The position numbers and the translations under genes are program-made. From Thereva unica (Eukaryota; Arthropoda; Insecta; Diptera; Therevidae), in the NCBI GenBank assembly GCA_949987705.1, contig OX465283.1, positions 9,094,207 through 9,158,206 on the forward strand: a stretch of 64,000 bases of DNA. The letters run 5' to 3'. A model generated the notes under the pieces. That model was not told the DNA's origin, did no database searches, and was given only the letters and a program-made list of their open reading frames with translations. Of this stretch, positions 46,201-55,369 are shown in pieces (within the stretch, counting starts at the first letter, position 1; every line of letters starts with the position of its first letter).

Positions 46201-48589
46201 TGTCCGTGGGTCTTGAAGCATCAAAGACGACTCGGAGCTTCGTTGTGGTACTGGTTTCCTTTACCACACCATGATGTGGTAAATAACTGCATGTATACGA
46301 CTCCTTGCTATTTATCCTTTGGCGATGACTGTCTTCGTATGAAGTTACCTTGGCCATATGTCCCATTTCCAAATATTCATTCAAACATTTGGAATAATCT
46401 TCTTGCAGCTTCGGGTTTCTACTGAATCTTCTCTCCATCTGCATCAATCTTGATACTGCGATGCTCCTAGACTTGCCTAAACGTAGCTGTTCGTCCGGTG
46501 TCCTGAGTGGTAGTTTCACCTGATAGCGTCCTTCTGCTAAACGCGTGGTAGTCCGTACAAATCGTGCCTCACACTCCCTTTCCTCGTTCGTGTATGGATC
46601 TCTCTCCTGTATCTCCTCCAACTCCCAAAAGCGCTTTAACTGCTCATCGAACTCCGAACGTACGTGAAATGATTGTACTTGGATCTGATTTCGTGGTGGA
46701 AGCGCGATTTCTCCTGATAAGATCCATCCTAATGCGGTTTTTTGTGCCACTGGTCCTTCATTCTCACCACTTATTACTCCGCTTCTCAATATTTTTCCAT
46801 GCACATCTGCCCCCAATAATAGATCAATTTTACCTGGTTGATAGTAATTTGGATCTGCTAGCTGTAGTCGTTCTAAGTATTTCCAATTCTTGCGGTTTGG
46901 CATAGGTGTTGGTGTGACTTCGGTTAGCCTTGGCAGTACCAACCCCGTAACGTCCGTGCTGAAATTATTACCTCTGATTGGCTTGATGATGAACTTCGTT
47001 CTGAATTTCGGAGAGCCCAGTTTTTCCATTCCTACACCGGTTATAATTGCATCTATGGCTTCTTCTTTTAGCTGTAGATCCTGCTTCATCGCTTCCGAGA
47101 TGAATGACGCTTGTGAGCCCTGATCGATGACTGCGCGAGCTATTTGTTCCCTTCCTCCTGGAGCCACGATCCTAACCAAGGCAGTGGCTAACAAGACTTG
47201 ACTGATCTCGACGTTGTTTACCATTAGAGAATTGAAGGTGCTCAGATTATTGTCTAAGCTATCTACTGATGCTGTTGTGGTGGTGGCAGTCTGTATCTGA
47301 GGATTGCTCTTATTCAAGTTTCCATTTGGTTCTTTCCTTGGAACCGTTTGTTGATTGCTCCCGAGCAGCGGAGCCCCATGTAGCAAGGAATGGTGTCGTC
47401 GATTGCAGCTCCTGCATTTCTTGTTACTGGGACATGTGCTTGAAATGTGTCCAGATCCTAGGCAGTTAATGCACAACCCATTCTTTTTCACTACATCCAT
47501 TTTTCGTTGTAGGTTGTACGTTGGAAATTCGTGACATTGCCTTAGGTTATGTGATTGGGCACATGCTGCACATGAGACTCGTGTTGTAGTATGAAGTGTC
47601 TTAGCATATGTCCTTGCCTGATGTCCCTTTACATTCCCTCTATTCCAGCTTGGCGGTTCTTTCGATGACGTGGCTTCCAATGTTCTGAACCTATCCTTCA
47701 GGAATTCCTGCAATGATTTCCAGGTCGGTAATTCCTTATTTTTTACCACTGTTTGTTCCCACAACTGATGGGTTGTTGTTGGTAAACGTTTCACCACTAG
47801 GTATATTACTAGTGGATCCCATGATGAAACATCCACCTTTAAATTTCTGAGTGCAAGTATGCACTCCGTAGTAGCGTCCAACAATTGTCGGACTCCATGT
47901 GCTGTTTCTGTAGACAACGCCGGCTGGTTGAAGAGTGTTTCTAGCTGTGAGTTTACTAGGACACGCTTGTTGTCGTACCTATCCTTAAGTAGTTCCCATG
48001 CAGTCGTATAATTGTCCTCGGTGATCTGTAGATGTCTGATGAGATTCTCTGGATCCCCTTCCAGCAAAAGCTTTAAATATTGGAGCTTCTGTACCGCGGC
48101 GTATCCTTTATTCTCGTGGATCATGGTGTTGAATAAATCATGGAAAGTAGTCCACTTCTTATAGTCACCTCGAAATTTCTCAATTGCCAACTTAGGTAAT
48201 TTTATTGACATATTGAGACCGTTTTCACGACTGGTGTCAGCTCCGTTTGCCCGAGATTCGTTTGGTGAGTTTGGTGAAGTCGCTGTTGTCAGCTGCTGTA
48301 TGTAACCCTCCAATACGGCTACATTATTCATAAAGAAATCCTCCACTTGATCGTAGACATCAGTCGCGAAATATGTATGCTTGACGACGGTCCCCGTCTT
48401 ATCGGCATATTTCAGCATAAACATCTCCTTATGTCGGTTTTGGAAATCCGCCCATAGATCCTCAAACTGTTTGAGCCGCCGCTCATAGTTTGCTTTGGTT
48501 CTGCGTTCCTTGGGTTCCTTTTTTGTATTTTTTATACACTTCTGCATTAGTTCATACTGCGCCTCTTGTTGTTGCACTAGCGTATCCAT
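43268..48589 (-). CDS. BEL/Pao gag-pol polyprotein, 1773 aa, intact
   Basis: Domains in order, with approximate residues: DUF1759-type gag (120-300); zinc knuckles CINCLGSGHISSTC and CRSCNRRHHSLLH (372-405); aspartic protease with VIDQGSQASF (about 488), DUF1758-like; RT with FTADLEKMYRQIRV and FYVDD (about 906-910); RNase H with GFADAS (about 1085), PRLELCAAS and TWTDSE; integrase zinc-binding H-H-C-C (HRDTMHGG, IHKCLICFK, about 1395-1430); integrase core with GVDYCGPF (about 1461), FCDCGTNFVGG and SPHFGGLWEAGVKS supplying D, D and E; DUF5641-like C-terminus (LVLVKEDNLPP, about 1700-1760). The length and order are usual for the family, and all catalytic motifs seen are intact. The start is the first ATG, 685 nt after the primer site. 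Confidence 0.95.
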   Translation of the reverse strand: MDTLVQQQEAQYELMQKCIKNTKKEPKERRTKANYERRLKQFEDLWADFQNRHKEMFMLKYADKTGTVVKHTYFATDVYDQVEDFFMNNVAVLEGYIQQLTTATSPNSPNESRANGADTSRENGLNMSIKLPKLAIEKFRGDYKKWTTFHDLFNTMIHENKGYAAVQKLQYLKLLLEGDPENLIRHLQITEDNYTTAWELLKDRYDNKRVLVNSQLETLFNQPALSTETAHGVRQLLDATTECILALRNLKVDVSSWDPLVIYLVVKRLPTTTHQLWEQTVVKNKELPTWKSLQEFLKDRFRTLEATSSKEPPSWNRGNVKGHQARTYAKTLHTTTRVSCAACAQSHNLRQCHEFPTYNLQRKMDVVKKNGLCINCLGSGHISSTCPSNKKCRSCNRRHHSLLHGAPLLGSNQQTVPRKEPNGNLNKSNPQIQTATTTTASVDSLDNNLSTFNSLMVNNVEISQVLLATALVRIVAPGGREQIARAVIDQGSQASFISEAMKQDLQLKEEAIDAIITGVGMEKLGSPKFRTKFIIKPIRGNNFSTDVTGLVLPRLTEVTPTPMPNRKNWKYLERLQLADPNYYQPGKIDLLLGADVHGKILRSGVISGENEGPVAQKTALGWILSGEIALPPRNQIQVQSFHVRSEFDEQLKRFWELEEIQERDPYTNEERECEARFVRTTTRLAEGRYQVKLPLRTPDEQLRLGKSRSIAVSRLMQMERRFSRNPKLQEDYSKCLNEYLEMGHMAKVTSYEDSHRQRINSKESYTCSYLPHHGVVKETSTTTKLRVVFDASRPTDSGVSLNDMMLKGPVVQEELTTLLIRWRKHFIAFTADLEKMYRQIRVCNPDTEYQRIVWRNSPNEPIQDYKLLTVTFGTKSAPYLATRVLQQLAADERETYPRASDIVMSDFYVDDLLSGSQTIDDALLIQQQLLQMMQKGGFSLRKWSSNCKEILKTLPPEHCENNLSLEISHDDSIRALGICWKPGTDTLAYTYTQSPVPPKWTKRSVLSETSKLFDPLGLLAPIIIQAKLLIQSLWLKGLDWDEEIPQDIMTDWLKYKENLLDVSNIKIHRWTQYTNRNQKTELHGFADASMKAYAAAVYLCVVDEKGNRHSTLIAAKTKVAPLKTITLPRLELCAASLLAKLVKYVKTALKLETPYSTYTWTDSEIVLAWLHGHPHKWKTFIANRVSYIHEVLGENVWKHVPSKQNPADCASRGMSASELLKHELWWNGPDWLRQTEDHWPKVKHVKCTDLEQRKITNLQLSINSDNLDIRHSSLTKLVRVTAFVKRFVFNAQRPSSQRRTAYLKTFELNDALQHWIKQIQEREFDTEIKSIHQRKALPRQSRLLKLSPFIDDKGILRVGGRLQHSDLSFSEKFPIILPDKCHFTVLIIDKAHRDTMHGGTQLTMQVLSQKYWILNARNTIRHHIHKCLICFKQKAVTQKQLMGNLPASRIQISRPFTNAGVDYCGPFELKTHKGRNPKKYKAYIALFVCMATKALHLELVTDLSAEGFIAAFKRFTARRGLCVNLFCDCGTNFVGGNRLLKRQQKELANQLNSQIGAMLENNGVNFKFIPPSSPHFGGLWEAGVKSTKYHVKRVIGNVTLTYEEFTTALTQIEACLNSRPLTEISSDAQDLTALTPAHFLIGGPLQAIPEPSILDLQENRLKRWQLIQRIVQHFWKRWKTEYLSRLQQRPKWLTTQPNLKVGELVLVKEDNLPPCQWALGRLVEVSPGTDGLVRVATLKIRDKILKRPIAKLCKLPFQTNTDRNLDKNIQNKL

Positions 48590-49273
48590 GTTTGTAAATT
48601 TATATATTTCTTTTGTTTAACAATACGATATAATATTTAATTTTAATATATGTATTTAATATTAAGAGTGTTCAATGTAAGAAAAACGAAATAAAATTCA
48701 AGACTTATTTATAATAATGTTGCTTTAATTTTGGATCTTGGAATTGCGAATTGTGTACTCACTGTTCTAAATTATTTCCTTCTGCTGTTTAATTGTTCTT
48801 TGTATGGAGATTTCTTCCTTGTTTGAGACTGATGCCTGCTGTGATGTTTCCAACTTCACACCTTTTGATTACTCACTGATTTTAACCGACCGTTAGCGGT
48901 TAACCGTTCACTGTTATTTTCGGATTTCCGAACCGTTTTCTCGTTTTTCAGTACCGTTACCACACACTGTTAACTGTTTTCCGGACCGTTAATATGGGTC
49001 GCACAAGTTTCTAGATTTTCCGACCGTTAGGAGTCACACAAATTTGATTTTCACGGGTTTTCACTCTCTTTTACGATTTCGGGTGTCACTCTCTTTTACG
49101 ATTTCGAATTAGTAAAATTTCCGGATTTCAGTTATTGTCACTGTTCGATTTCAATAAAAAGTTTTACTAATTTTTGGTTTCTAATTTCTAGTTTTCGCGT
49201 TCACGGTTTTCACTGAGTTCACTGGTTTCACAGTAGAGTTTGATTTCACTTCCTGGGATTTTACTTTCTTCAT
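48590..49273 (-). other. BEL/Pao untranslated leader
   Basis: AT-rich leader between the primer binding site and gag-pol. It contains recurring ACCGTT-like words (48890-49030). Packaging or dimerisation signals would be expected here but cannot be recognised. Confidence 0.6.
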
Positions 49274-49291
49274 ATCCGGCTCGAAGGACCA
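49274..49291 (-). promoter_or_regulatory. Primer binding site, tRNA-Tyr type
   Basis: Next to the 5' LTR the coding strand reads TGGTCCTTCGAGCCGGAT, complementary to a tRNA 3' end ATCCGGCTCGAAGGA plus CCA. That matches the 3' part of animal tRNA-Tyr as I know it, so priming by tRNA-Tyr is inferred. Confidence 0.75.
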
Positions 49292-50450
49292 TGTTCCGAT
49301 AGCAGCTTGGTTGCACGCTAAAATGTCTGTAAAGAAAGCATTTTTCCCAAAAAAAATAATGAACTCAGCAAATACAAAAAAAGGGAGGTAAAAGAGAGAC
49401 GCTCCAACGGGATTCGAACTCGGTTCGCCTGATCACCAGTTTGCCACTTTGCCTACCCGCCAGCCAGGTTCACGGAGAAGCGTGGCTTGGATTGATATTT
49501 AAATACTTCTTGTAATGTTCCGTATGCATCAATTTTCAATCACTAACGACCCCGGGACACATATATATATCTTAATAGTTCAATGGTTCAAGGAAACGCA
49601 CAAATTTCACACACATGTTATATTTATTATCTAATGTCGTTAATTCACTTTATCTGTTTTAATTCACAATAATAATATCCATACAATATTATATTTTTCA
49701 CAAAATTCATAAAAATAAGTTTGTCTTTGATTTCAGTATATAAAATAATGCTTATCTAATTGTATTAATTAAATTTAATATTTTTATTTTTACTTTACCG
49801 AGGTTTTTAACGATCTTGAATTCAACTGGGTTTTCTTAATTCTGTGAGTTTCGGCTGTGGCTGACTCGTTCCGTAGACTTCGACTGCTGATTGATCAAGG
49901 AAGCTTCCAGTTTCTTCTTCATCCTTATATTCTGTCGCCTTAGCGGTTTCCTTTTGGGTTGGGGTGAAAGAATTTCCCGCTCCTGCCGAGGTCATCGACC
50001 TATCGCCTTCCCATTGTAGGTGGTTGCTGTAGATCGGTCGTTGACCCACATCTCTTGTCGATGAATTTCCCCTTCATGGTGAATTTTTCGATTCTCGCCT
50101 GTCGGTGCCTTTCGATTTTAAAGGTTGTCATCCTGTGGCAGATTTTTGACAGTATCATGTTGATTTCTTTTCGGTGGCTGCCGGTGGTGATTGTGTTTTT
50201 GTTTATTTTTGTTATGTGTATATTTGCTGTTGAATTTTCTTCTTAATTACTTTGGATGATAATTTGTGATAATATTTGGATGATAATTTGTGTATGATGC
50301 TGAAGATCTCGTGGGGATGGAATCCTGCTTTATTATTATCATGGAACTGCCCGTGAGCTTGATGAAAATGCATTTGTTGCTGCGCCGGAATCAGGTATTT
50401 TTCTCTTGTTGCAAATTTCATTTCTTTTAATGGTTTATCATCCCCGAACA
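49292..50450 (-). repeat. 5' LTR of BEL/Pao
   Basis: Same length and apparent sequence as 41887-43045. It should hold the promoter that drives the minus-strand transcript. Confidence 0.95.
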
Positions 50451-50455
50451 AATCT
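50451..50455. repeat. 5-bp target duplication of BEL/Pao (right)
   Basis: AATCT, matching 41882-41886. Confidence 0.9.
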
Positions 50456-51186
50456 GGTGCTGCCAAGAGGAAGAGGGCCAAGGCAAATAAGGCCGCAGCG
50501 GAATTAGGGAGCTTCACGGAGCCCACCTGAGTCCCACATGTGGAACTTCTTTCCCAACAAACGAAAGGCAGGACAGTGGTCAGGACGGGGGGCTCTAAGG
50601 AGCAGACCCGGACGGCCACTGTACTGTCAGAAGTTTCCGGACCCACCGTAAAACTGGTAGCACCAACTCCTACAACTTCTAGGGGGCTATGTCCTATGCC
50701 GGACCCAACTGACGCACTCCCAAAACGGCAGCGGTCAGAGGATTATCCGGCTGGACCCCAGAAGAAGACTAAAAGGGGGGAGTCGCAAGAACCCTCTTAT
50801 CGGGGCAAGTTGGCTGGGATCACCATGGCAGTGGCCCTGGACAATTATCCCGAAGGCAAATTAACGGAGGAGCAATCCTCCGCAGATAGATCTGCGATGC
50901 TATCCTGACTGAAGTGGACAAAAGTCATAAAGGCGATTATCCGCCTAAGTTTTTTTTAGGTGTAAAGGCGGCAGGGGGTCCCACTAAGATCACCTGCGCC
51001 AACGAACCAACCAGCCAATGGTTGACAAATGCTGTCACCAGGCTGCAGATGTGGGAAGGGGCCAACCTCAAAGTAAGCGAGGAAAATGACCTTCCCAAAT
51101 ACAAGCGGATCGCATTCTGGGTTCCTAACGATGTTAGGGAACCGGAACAGGTGCTCTGCCGGCTGCAAATTCAGAACCAGTCAATT

Positions 51187-51663
51187 TGGCAGCCTCGGTA
51201 GTCTAGGGGTAAGGTGCCTGACTACTATCCCTAGAGGTCCCGGGTTCGTTTCACGGCGGTGCCACGGTCCTAGCCTTTCCCAATTTCCCGCCTACATAAC
51301 TTTCCTTCTTTCTTCTTCCCTCTTTGAATTCCTGATTCCTCCTGTCATTGCCTTCACTAGTTCTTTTCCCCGCTCCATCAAGCGCATGTCATCAGTTGGT
51401 TGAAGAGATTCAACTCGTTTCAGGAGGCATAACACTCCAGCGAGTTGTTCTCGATGCCCCGATGTCAGAGTCGCGAAATGGTTGGGAGTGAAATAAAAAT
51501 ACCGCAGCTAGGTTGTGACAGTTCTTTCCTTCACTTCTCTCTCTATCTTCCGACTAGAGCTGCTGTTCGACATTTCAAAAAAAAAAAAATAATAATAATA
51601 ATACATGGTCGACAGTACAAAGGGGCCTTCCCTAAGTCTCTAGTGTGTCACATAAAAAAAAAA
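51187..51663 (+). mobile_element. tRNA-derived SINE, copy 2, unit B only
   Basis: Same family as 21261-21761: A-box-like TAGTCTAGGGGTAAGG at 51199-51214, B-box-like GGGTTCGTTTCA at 51242-51253, then the same pyrimidine-rich body and a GACTAGAGCTGCTGTTCGAC tail ending CACATAAAAAAAAA. It lies between CAATT and AATTGAGG, while unit A has the uninterrupted CCAATTGAGG at about 26373-26382. The target duplication is therefore at least AATT. The tail holds an extra AAT-repeat block near 51590. Confidence 0.87.
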
Positions 51664-53360
51664 TTGAGGTGACCTCTTGTTCAAGCGGTCTGGCCTACAA
51701 ATATGAGGTGTAGGGGCTGTAGTGCAATAGGCAAAATTAATGGCCGCAGTACCTTTGGACCTAATACCTCACACAAGAAAAAAAAATAGCGTAACGTTTA
51801 TTTTTTAGGATTTACCACCAGGAGCTTGTTGTAATCTTTTGTGCGACTATGTAGGGATCGGCAAAGTATGACCTTCTTTCTTTTTTATTTTTCCCAAAGC
51901 TTTCAGGATCACTTAAACATTTCCAACTACCAACAAAGTGATTTCTCGGTTAGAATTTCTCTTTTTTAAAGTCTTTGAATGTCTCCTATTCTCTCTTTGA
52001 AAGCTTAACTCCGAAGCTTTAAAGCTTTGTACACAGCAGAGCTTTCCGGCTATAAAAGAAACCAATCGACCAGGCCAAATTCAGTCTTGTTCCGGACTCG
52101 TCCTGAAGAAGTCATCTTATCCGGTCCTAACCGTGTCGAAGTGTATGACCCGACCATAAACCGACAACATACCGAATAAATCAATACACAGAGGACAGAC
52201 ATTAGATGGTTTTACTTGGTGATCGCACAATGAAGACTTAAACGGAGAGTCCTTAGTGGAAGGAAATATTCAATGAAACTCTTTTACTAGTTTTACTAAT
52301 TTTACTAATTCATTCTAGATTTTGTAAACTTCAATAAGGCACTTGTTTTTTACTTGCAGCGAAATATTATCCACGTACTTCAAATCTTCCAGCTTGGTCT
52401 TGGTCCTAACTCTAAACTTACGAAATATCCTACACAAAAATACTTTACTTATGAACCCGGCGTACTTGTAGCCTGCAAATAAGACACAGTTTTACTATTG
52501 AATAGAAGAAAGGAAGCACAACTCTTACCTATGCATATCCTAATTCCCTTAAGAAAAGGAATAAACGCATACGGGTGAACCTTTGCTAAATTTTCAGGAA
52601 GGAAATGATCCGGGTAAAACTCGTGAGCCTTTTCACCCCAAATTTCTTTGCTTCGATGGGCATTGAACATGCTGATAAGGATTTGTGTTCCTTTTGGTAG
52701 AGTTACACCATTTTGTAGCTTGAAGTCATTTGTGACTTCTCGAAATGTCAAGGGGATTGCTGGCATCAGCCTCAATGTTTCGTTGTAGACCATATCTAGA
52801 TATTTTAGATCCTTTATGTTTTCATATGATATTTCTGCGTCTGGATCTGCTGGTAGATTGGCAGCTAGTTCTTCGATTAGTTTCTCTTGGTATTCTGGAT
52901 ACATTGCCAGACAGAGTATGGTGAGGAAGATATGTGCTGATAATGTTTCAAAGGCCTGAAAATGTTATGGATGAATATCGATAAAGACCACTATCCTGTG
53001 AAAAGGTGCCAAGGTTTATGTAAACGGAAGAAATGCCCAAAAATCTATATATCAAGATCGGAAGAAAGAACTCGAGACATATGTGACAAATCTACTTGAC
53101 TACAGGACTTTTGACCGGCAGGCCGTGGCCTGAAGTTTTCTTGCCTTGAGGCAAAGTATAACCACATACTCACCATCCGTCATCTGGATGGGGCCGGAAG
53201 TACAAGAAAAGTGATAAAAATCTTTGCCTGTGTTTGCATTTATCGTCAGTCATTGCCTGAAGATCTGAACTTTTATTCAGTCTGAAAATTTCGTTGAGGC
53301 CATGAACATTTTTGCGCTTGAATTCACACCTGCTAAGCTAAATTATCGTCTTTGCCATCA

Positions 53361-53913
53361 CAGTCCGATAAGTACATAGCCTCTCCGTCCGATGGCGCCA
53401 CTATCGCTAGAGAATTTTACCATCGAGTATTACATTCTCGTAGACGTCGACATTCTCTACTGTCAAAATTTGAGCCGAGTCAGACCCGAAGTTTTTTTTG
53501 ACCGCGTGGGAAAACTGGCGTGTCCGCGAATTTTAAATATTTAGAAAAATGGCTCAAACCTCCGCCGTCTCCACGGCCAAATTGGTCGAATTAGGCTACA
53601 AACTGCTGCCCCAGCCACCGTACTCTCCAGATTTGGCCCCGTGCGACTTCTTTTTGTTTCCAAGCTTAAAAAAGTCACTCGCCGGGCAGAAACTGTGAGT
53701 CGAATGAGTAGTCCATCGCCGCCGCGGAGGCCTACTTTTTAGATCACCAGAAAACGTGTTTTCGGACGGGTTAAAGAAGTTGGAGCATCGCAGGGTGAAA
53801 AGCATCGAGCTAGAAGGAGACTATGTTGAGAAATAAATTGCCACTTTTCCAAAATTTTCCCTTTCCTTTTACAGGATTAATCGGACTGCCCTCGACTTAT
53901 CGGACTGCCCTCG
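53361..53913 (+). mobile_element. Mariner remnant (unit B copy)
   Basis: Counterpart of 28051-28615, with the left TIR eroded (the first bases are altered) and the doubled right TIR kept. It carries the same C-terminal transposase remnant (PYSPDLAPCDFFLF) with small indels. It was present before the duplication. Confidence 0.8.
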
Positions 53914-53939
53914 TATTTAGAGAATCAGTTTTGATCGTG

Positions 53940-55337
53940 ATGGCGTCCGCGACGGATGGGCGGAATTCGGTCCCGCCGATTACACTTACAAATTATAATT
54001 TCATGTGCTGCTCTAAAAAGTGCAACTCTTCTTTTTGTTTATTTTGTGGTGCAGTTTATCACTACAGTTGTTTGGATCGCGATTCTAAAGATTACGTCTT
54101 AATAGACGAAAAAACTTTAATCTGTCAAAATTGTAACGTGACTGGCATTAACACTACGAAATCTTCTGACTTTAATATTGAAACCTCAGCTGGTAAATTA
54201 AAACTCCTAATTAAGGAATTACTAACAAAAAACAGTAAATTGGAAAAACGCAATGAAGATTTAATGAAAACTATCAACAGTTATAACACACAAAAGCAGA
54301 AAAGCAATGTGTATGATAGAGATTTTAATGTGCTACAAAACCAAAACAAAAATCTATGCAAGCTGAACGATGAATTAAATAAAAGAATAAATACCTTAAA
54401 CGATTTAAATGTGGAACTAAAAAAAAACAATATTCTTTTAACTGAGAAAATTGATCATCATGTATGTGTTAGTGTTTGTGATACATCAACACAGAAATAC
54501 ACATATGCCCAAGCCTGTCAAAACATTAAACCGACTGAATTGCCGCCGAAAGTGCCGAGTATCATCATAACCTCTACTGATACTACCTGTACTACTAAAA
54601 CTTATACAAGTATTATGGAAAAATTAAACTCAAAAAAAAATTTACAGGTAAACAAGTGTATTAAAGCAAAGGATAAGATAATCATTAAATGCAACTCTGA
54701 AAATGACAACAAAGAAGCCATGCACCTTATTAATGAAATGAGCAATATACAATGTGATGTCAAATTAGAAACCCTCATCAACCCAAGAATTCGCATCATT
54801 AATATCGATTTTGATATTAGTAAGTACAATGATGATGAAGTTATTTGTGATCTGAAGGAAAGGAATAAACTTAAGGAAAATCATGAAATAAAAGTCATTT
54901 ATAAGTATAAACACAAAGTGAGTGGGACATGGGGTCTTATCCTTGAAGTTAATGCTAGTGCATATAGTGCAATTATGATGAATAGGAAAGTATTTTTTAG
55001 TTGCAATCGCTGTCGAGTCATTGACGACTTTAATGTAAATATCTGTAAAAACTGTGGCATCTATGGTCATAGCACTAAAAAGTGTACTAATGACTCAGTT
55101 TGTTTGTATTGCGCGGGTGCTCATTTCTACAAGGACTGTACTGATGCATCAAAGAAGTCATGCATAAATTGCTCCAAATTTAATTCCAAACAGCAAGAAA
55201 GGAAGAATTCTACTCAATCAGCAAAAAGGAATACTACTCATGCAGCAGACGACTTTAAGCTTTGTGAGACATACCACTACATGCGTAACCAAAAGATAAA
55301 CAAAACGGACTATCCGTTTAACCCATTAAATTATTAA
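53940..55337 (+). CDS. CR1-like LINE ORF1 protein, 465 aa
   Basis: RNA-binding gag-like protein of the LINE. An N-terminal PHD-like zinc finger (CCSKKC, CLFCGAVYHYSC, CQNC, about residues 20-65) precedes a coiled coil rich in Leu, Asn and Lys (about 85-180). An RRM-like middle follows (about 225-350), then C-terminal CCHC-type knuckles (CKNCGIYGHSTKKC, then CLYCAGAHFYKDC and CINC). The PHD plus coiled-coil plus knuckle layout is known from CR1 and Jockey-group ORF1 proteins. The ATG at 53940 is chosen because it lies just inside the element; the longer open frame upstream runs into mariner sequence. Confidence 0.85.
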   Translation: MASATDGRNSVPPITLTNYNFMCCSKKCNSSFCLFCGAVYHYSCLDRDSKDYVLIDEKTLICQNCNVTGINTTKSSDFNIETSAGKLKLLIKELLTKNSKLEKRNEDLMKTINSYNTQKQKSNVYDRDFNVLQNQNKNLCKLNDELNKRINTLNDLNVELKKNNILLTEKIDHHVCVSVCDTSTQKYTYAQACQNIKPTELPPKVPSIIITSTDTTCTTKTYTSIMEKLNSKKNLQVNKCIKAKDKIIIKCNSENDNKEAMHLINEMSNIQCDVKLETLINPRIRIINIDFDISKYNDDEVICDLKERNKLKENHEIKVIYKYKHKVSGTWGLILEVNASAYSAIMMNRKVFFSCNRCRVIDDFNVNICKNCGIYGHSTKKCTNDSVCLYCAGAHFYKDCTDASKKSCINCSKFNSKQQERKNSTQSAKRNTTHAADDFKLCETYHYMRNQKINKTDYPFNPLNY

Positions 55338-55369
55338 CCATATTTCTTCAAATTTTTGTATTAAAATTA

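Larger units (their letters stand above)
41887..50450 (-). mobile_element. Complete BEL/Pao LTR retrotransposon
   Basis: It consists of two 1159-bp LTRs (41887-43045 and 49292-50450) that look identical, a tRNA-Tyr-type primer site, a single 1773-codon gag-pol ORF, a purine tract and a 5-bp AATCT duplication. All parts are in order on the minus strand and the reading frame is uninterrupted. Equal LTR length and apparent identity indicate a recent insertion, after the tandem duplication. No envelope-like ORF is present. Confidence 0.95.
41302..51787 (+). mobile_element. DUF4780 ORF1 element, copy B, split by BEL/Pao
   Basis: Parts lie at 41302-41886 and 50451-51787; the BEL element sits between them. 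The ORF begins MDQTIIKK at 41672, with an acidic Ser-rich stretch, and breaks frame near 41820. After the BEL it resumes with AKRKRAKANKAAAELGS. At 50540-50908 comes PKRQRSEDY, then the start of the domain (ITMAVALDNYPEGKLTEEQ). A frameshift at about 50905 leads to 50914-51201 (KITCANEPTSQWLTNAVT, WEGANLKV, KRIAFWVPNDVREPEQ). This layout matches DUF4780 of insect retroelement ORF1 proteins. SINE copy 2 interrupts the last codons. The 3' end is CTCACACAAG plus A-rich sequence at about 51773-51787. Confidence 0.65.

Noticed and set aside
44640..47469. Plus-strand open frames opposite the BEL/Pao gag-pol
   Set aside because: Shadows of the 1773-codon ORF on the other strand.
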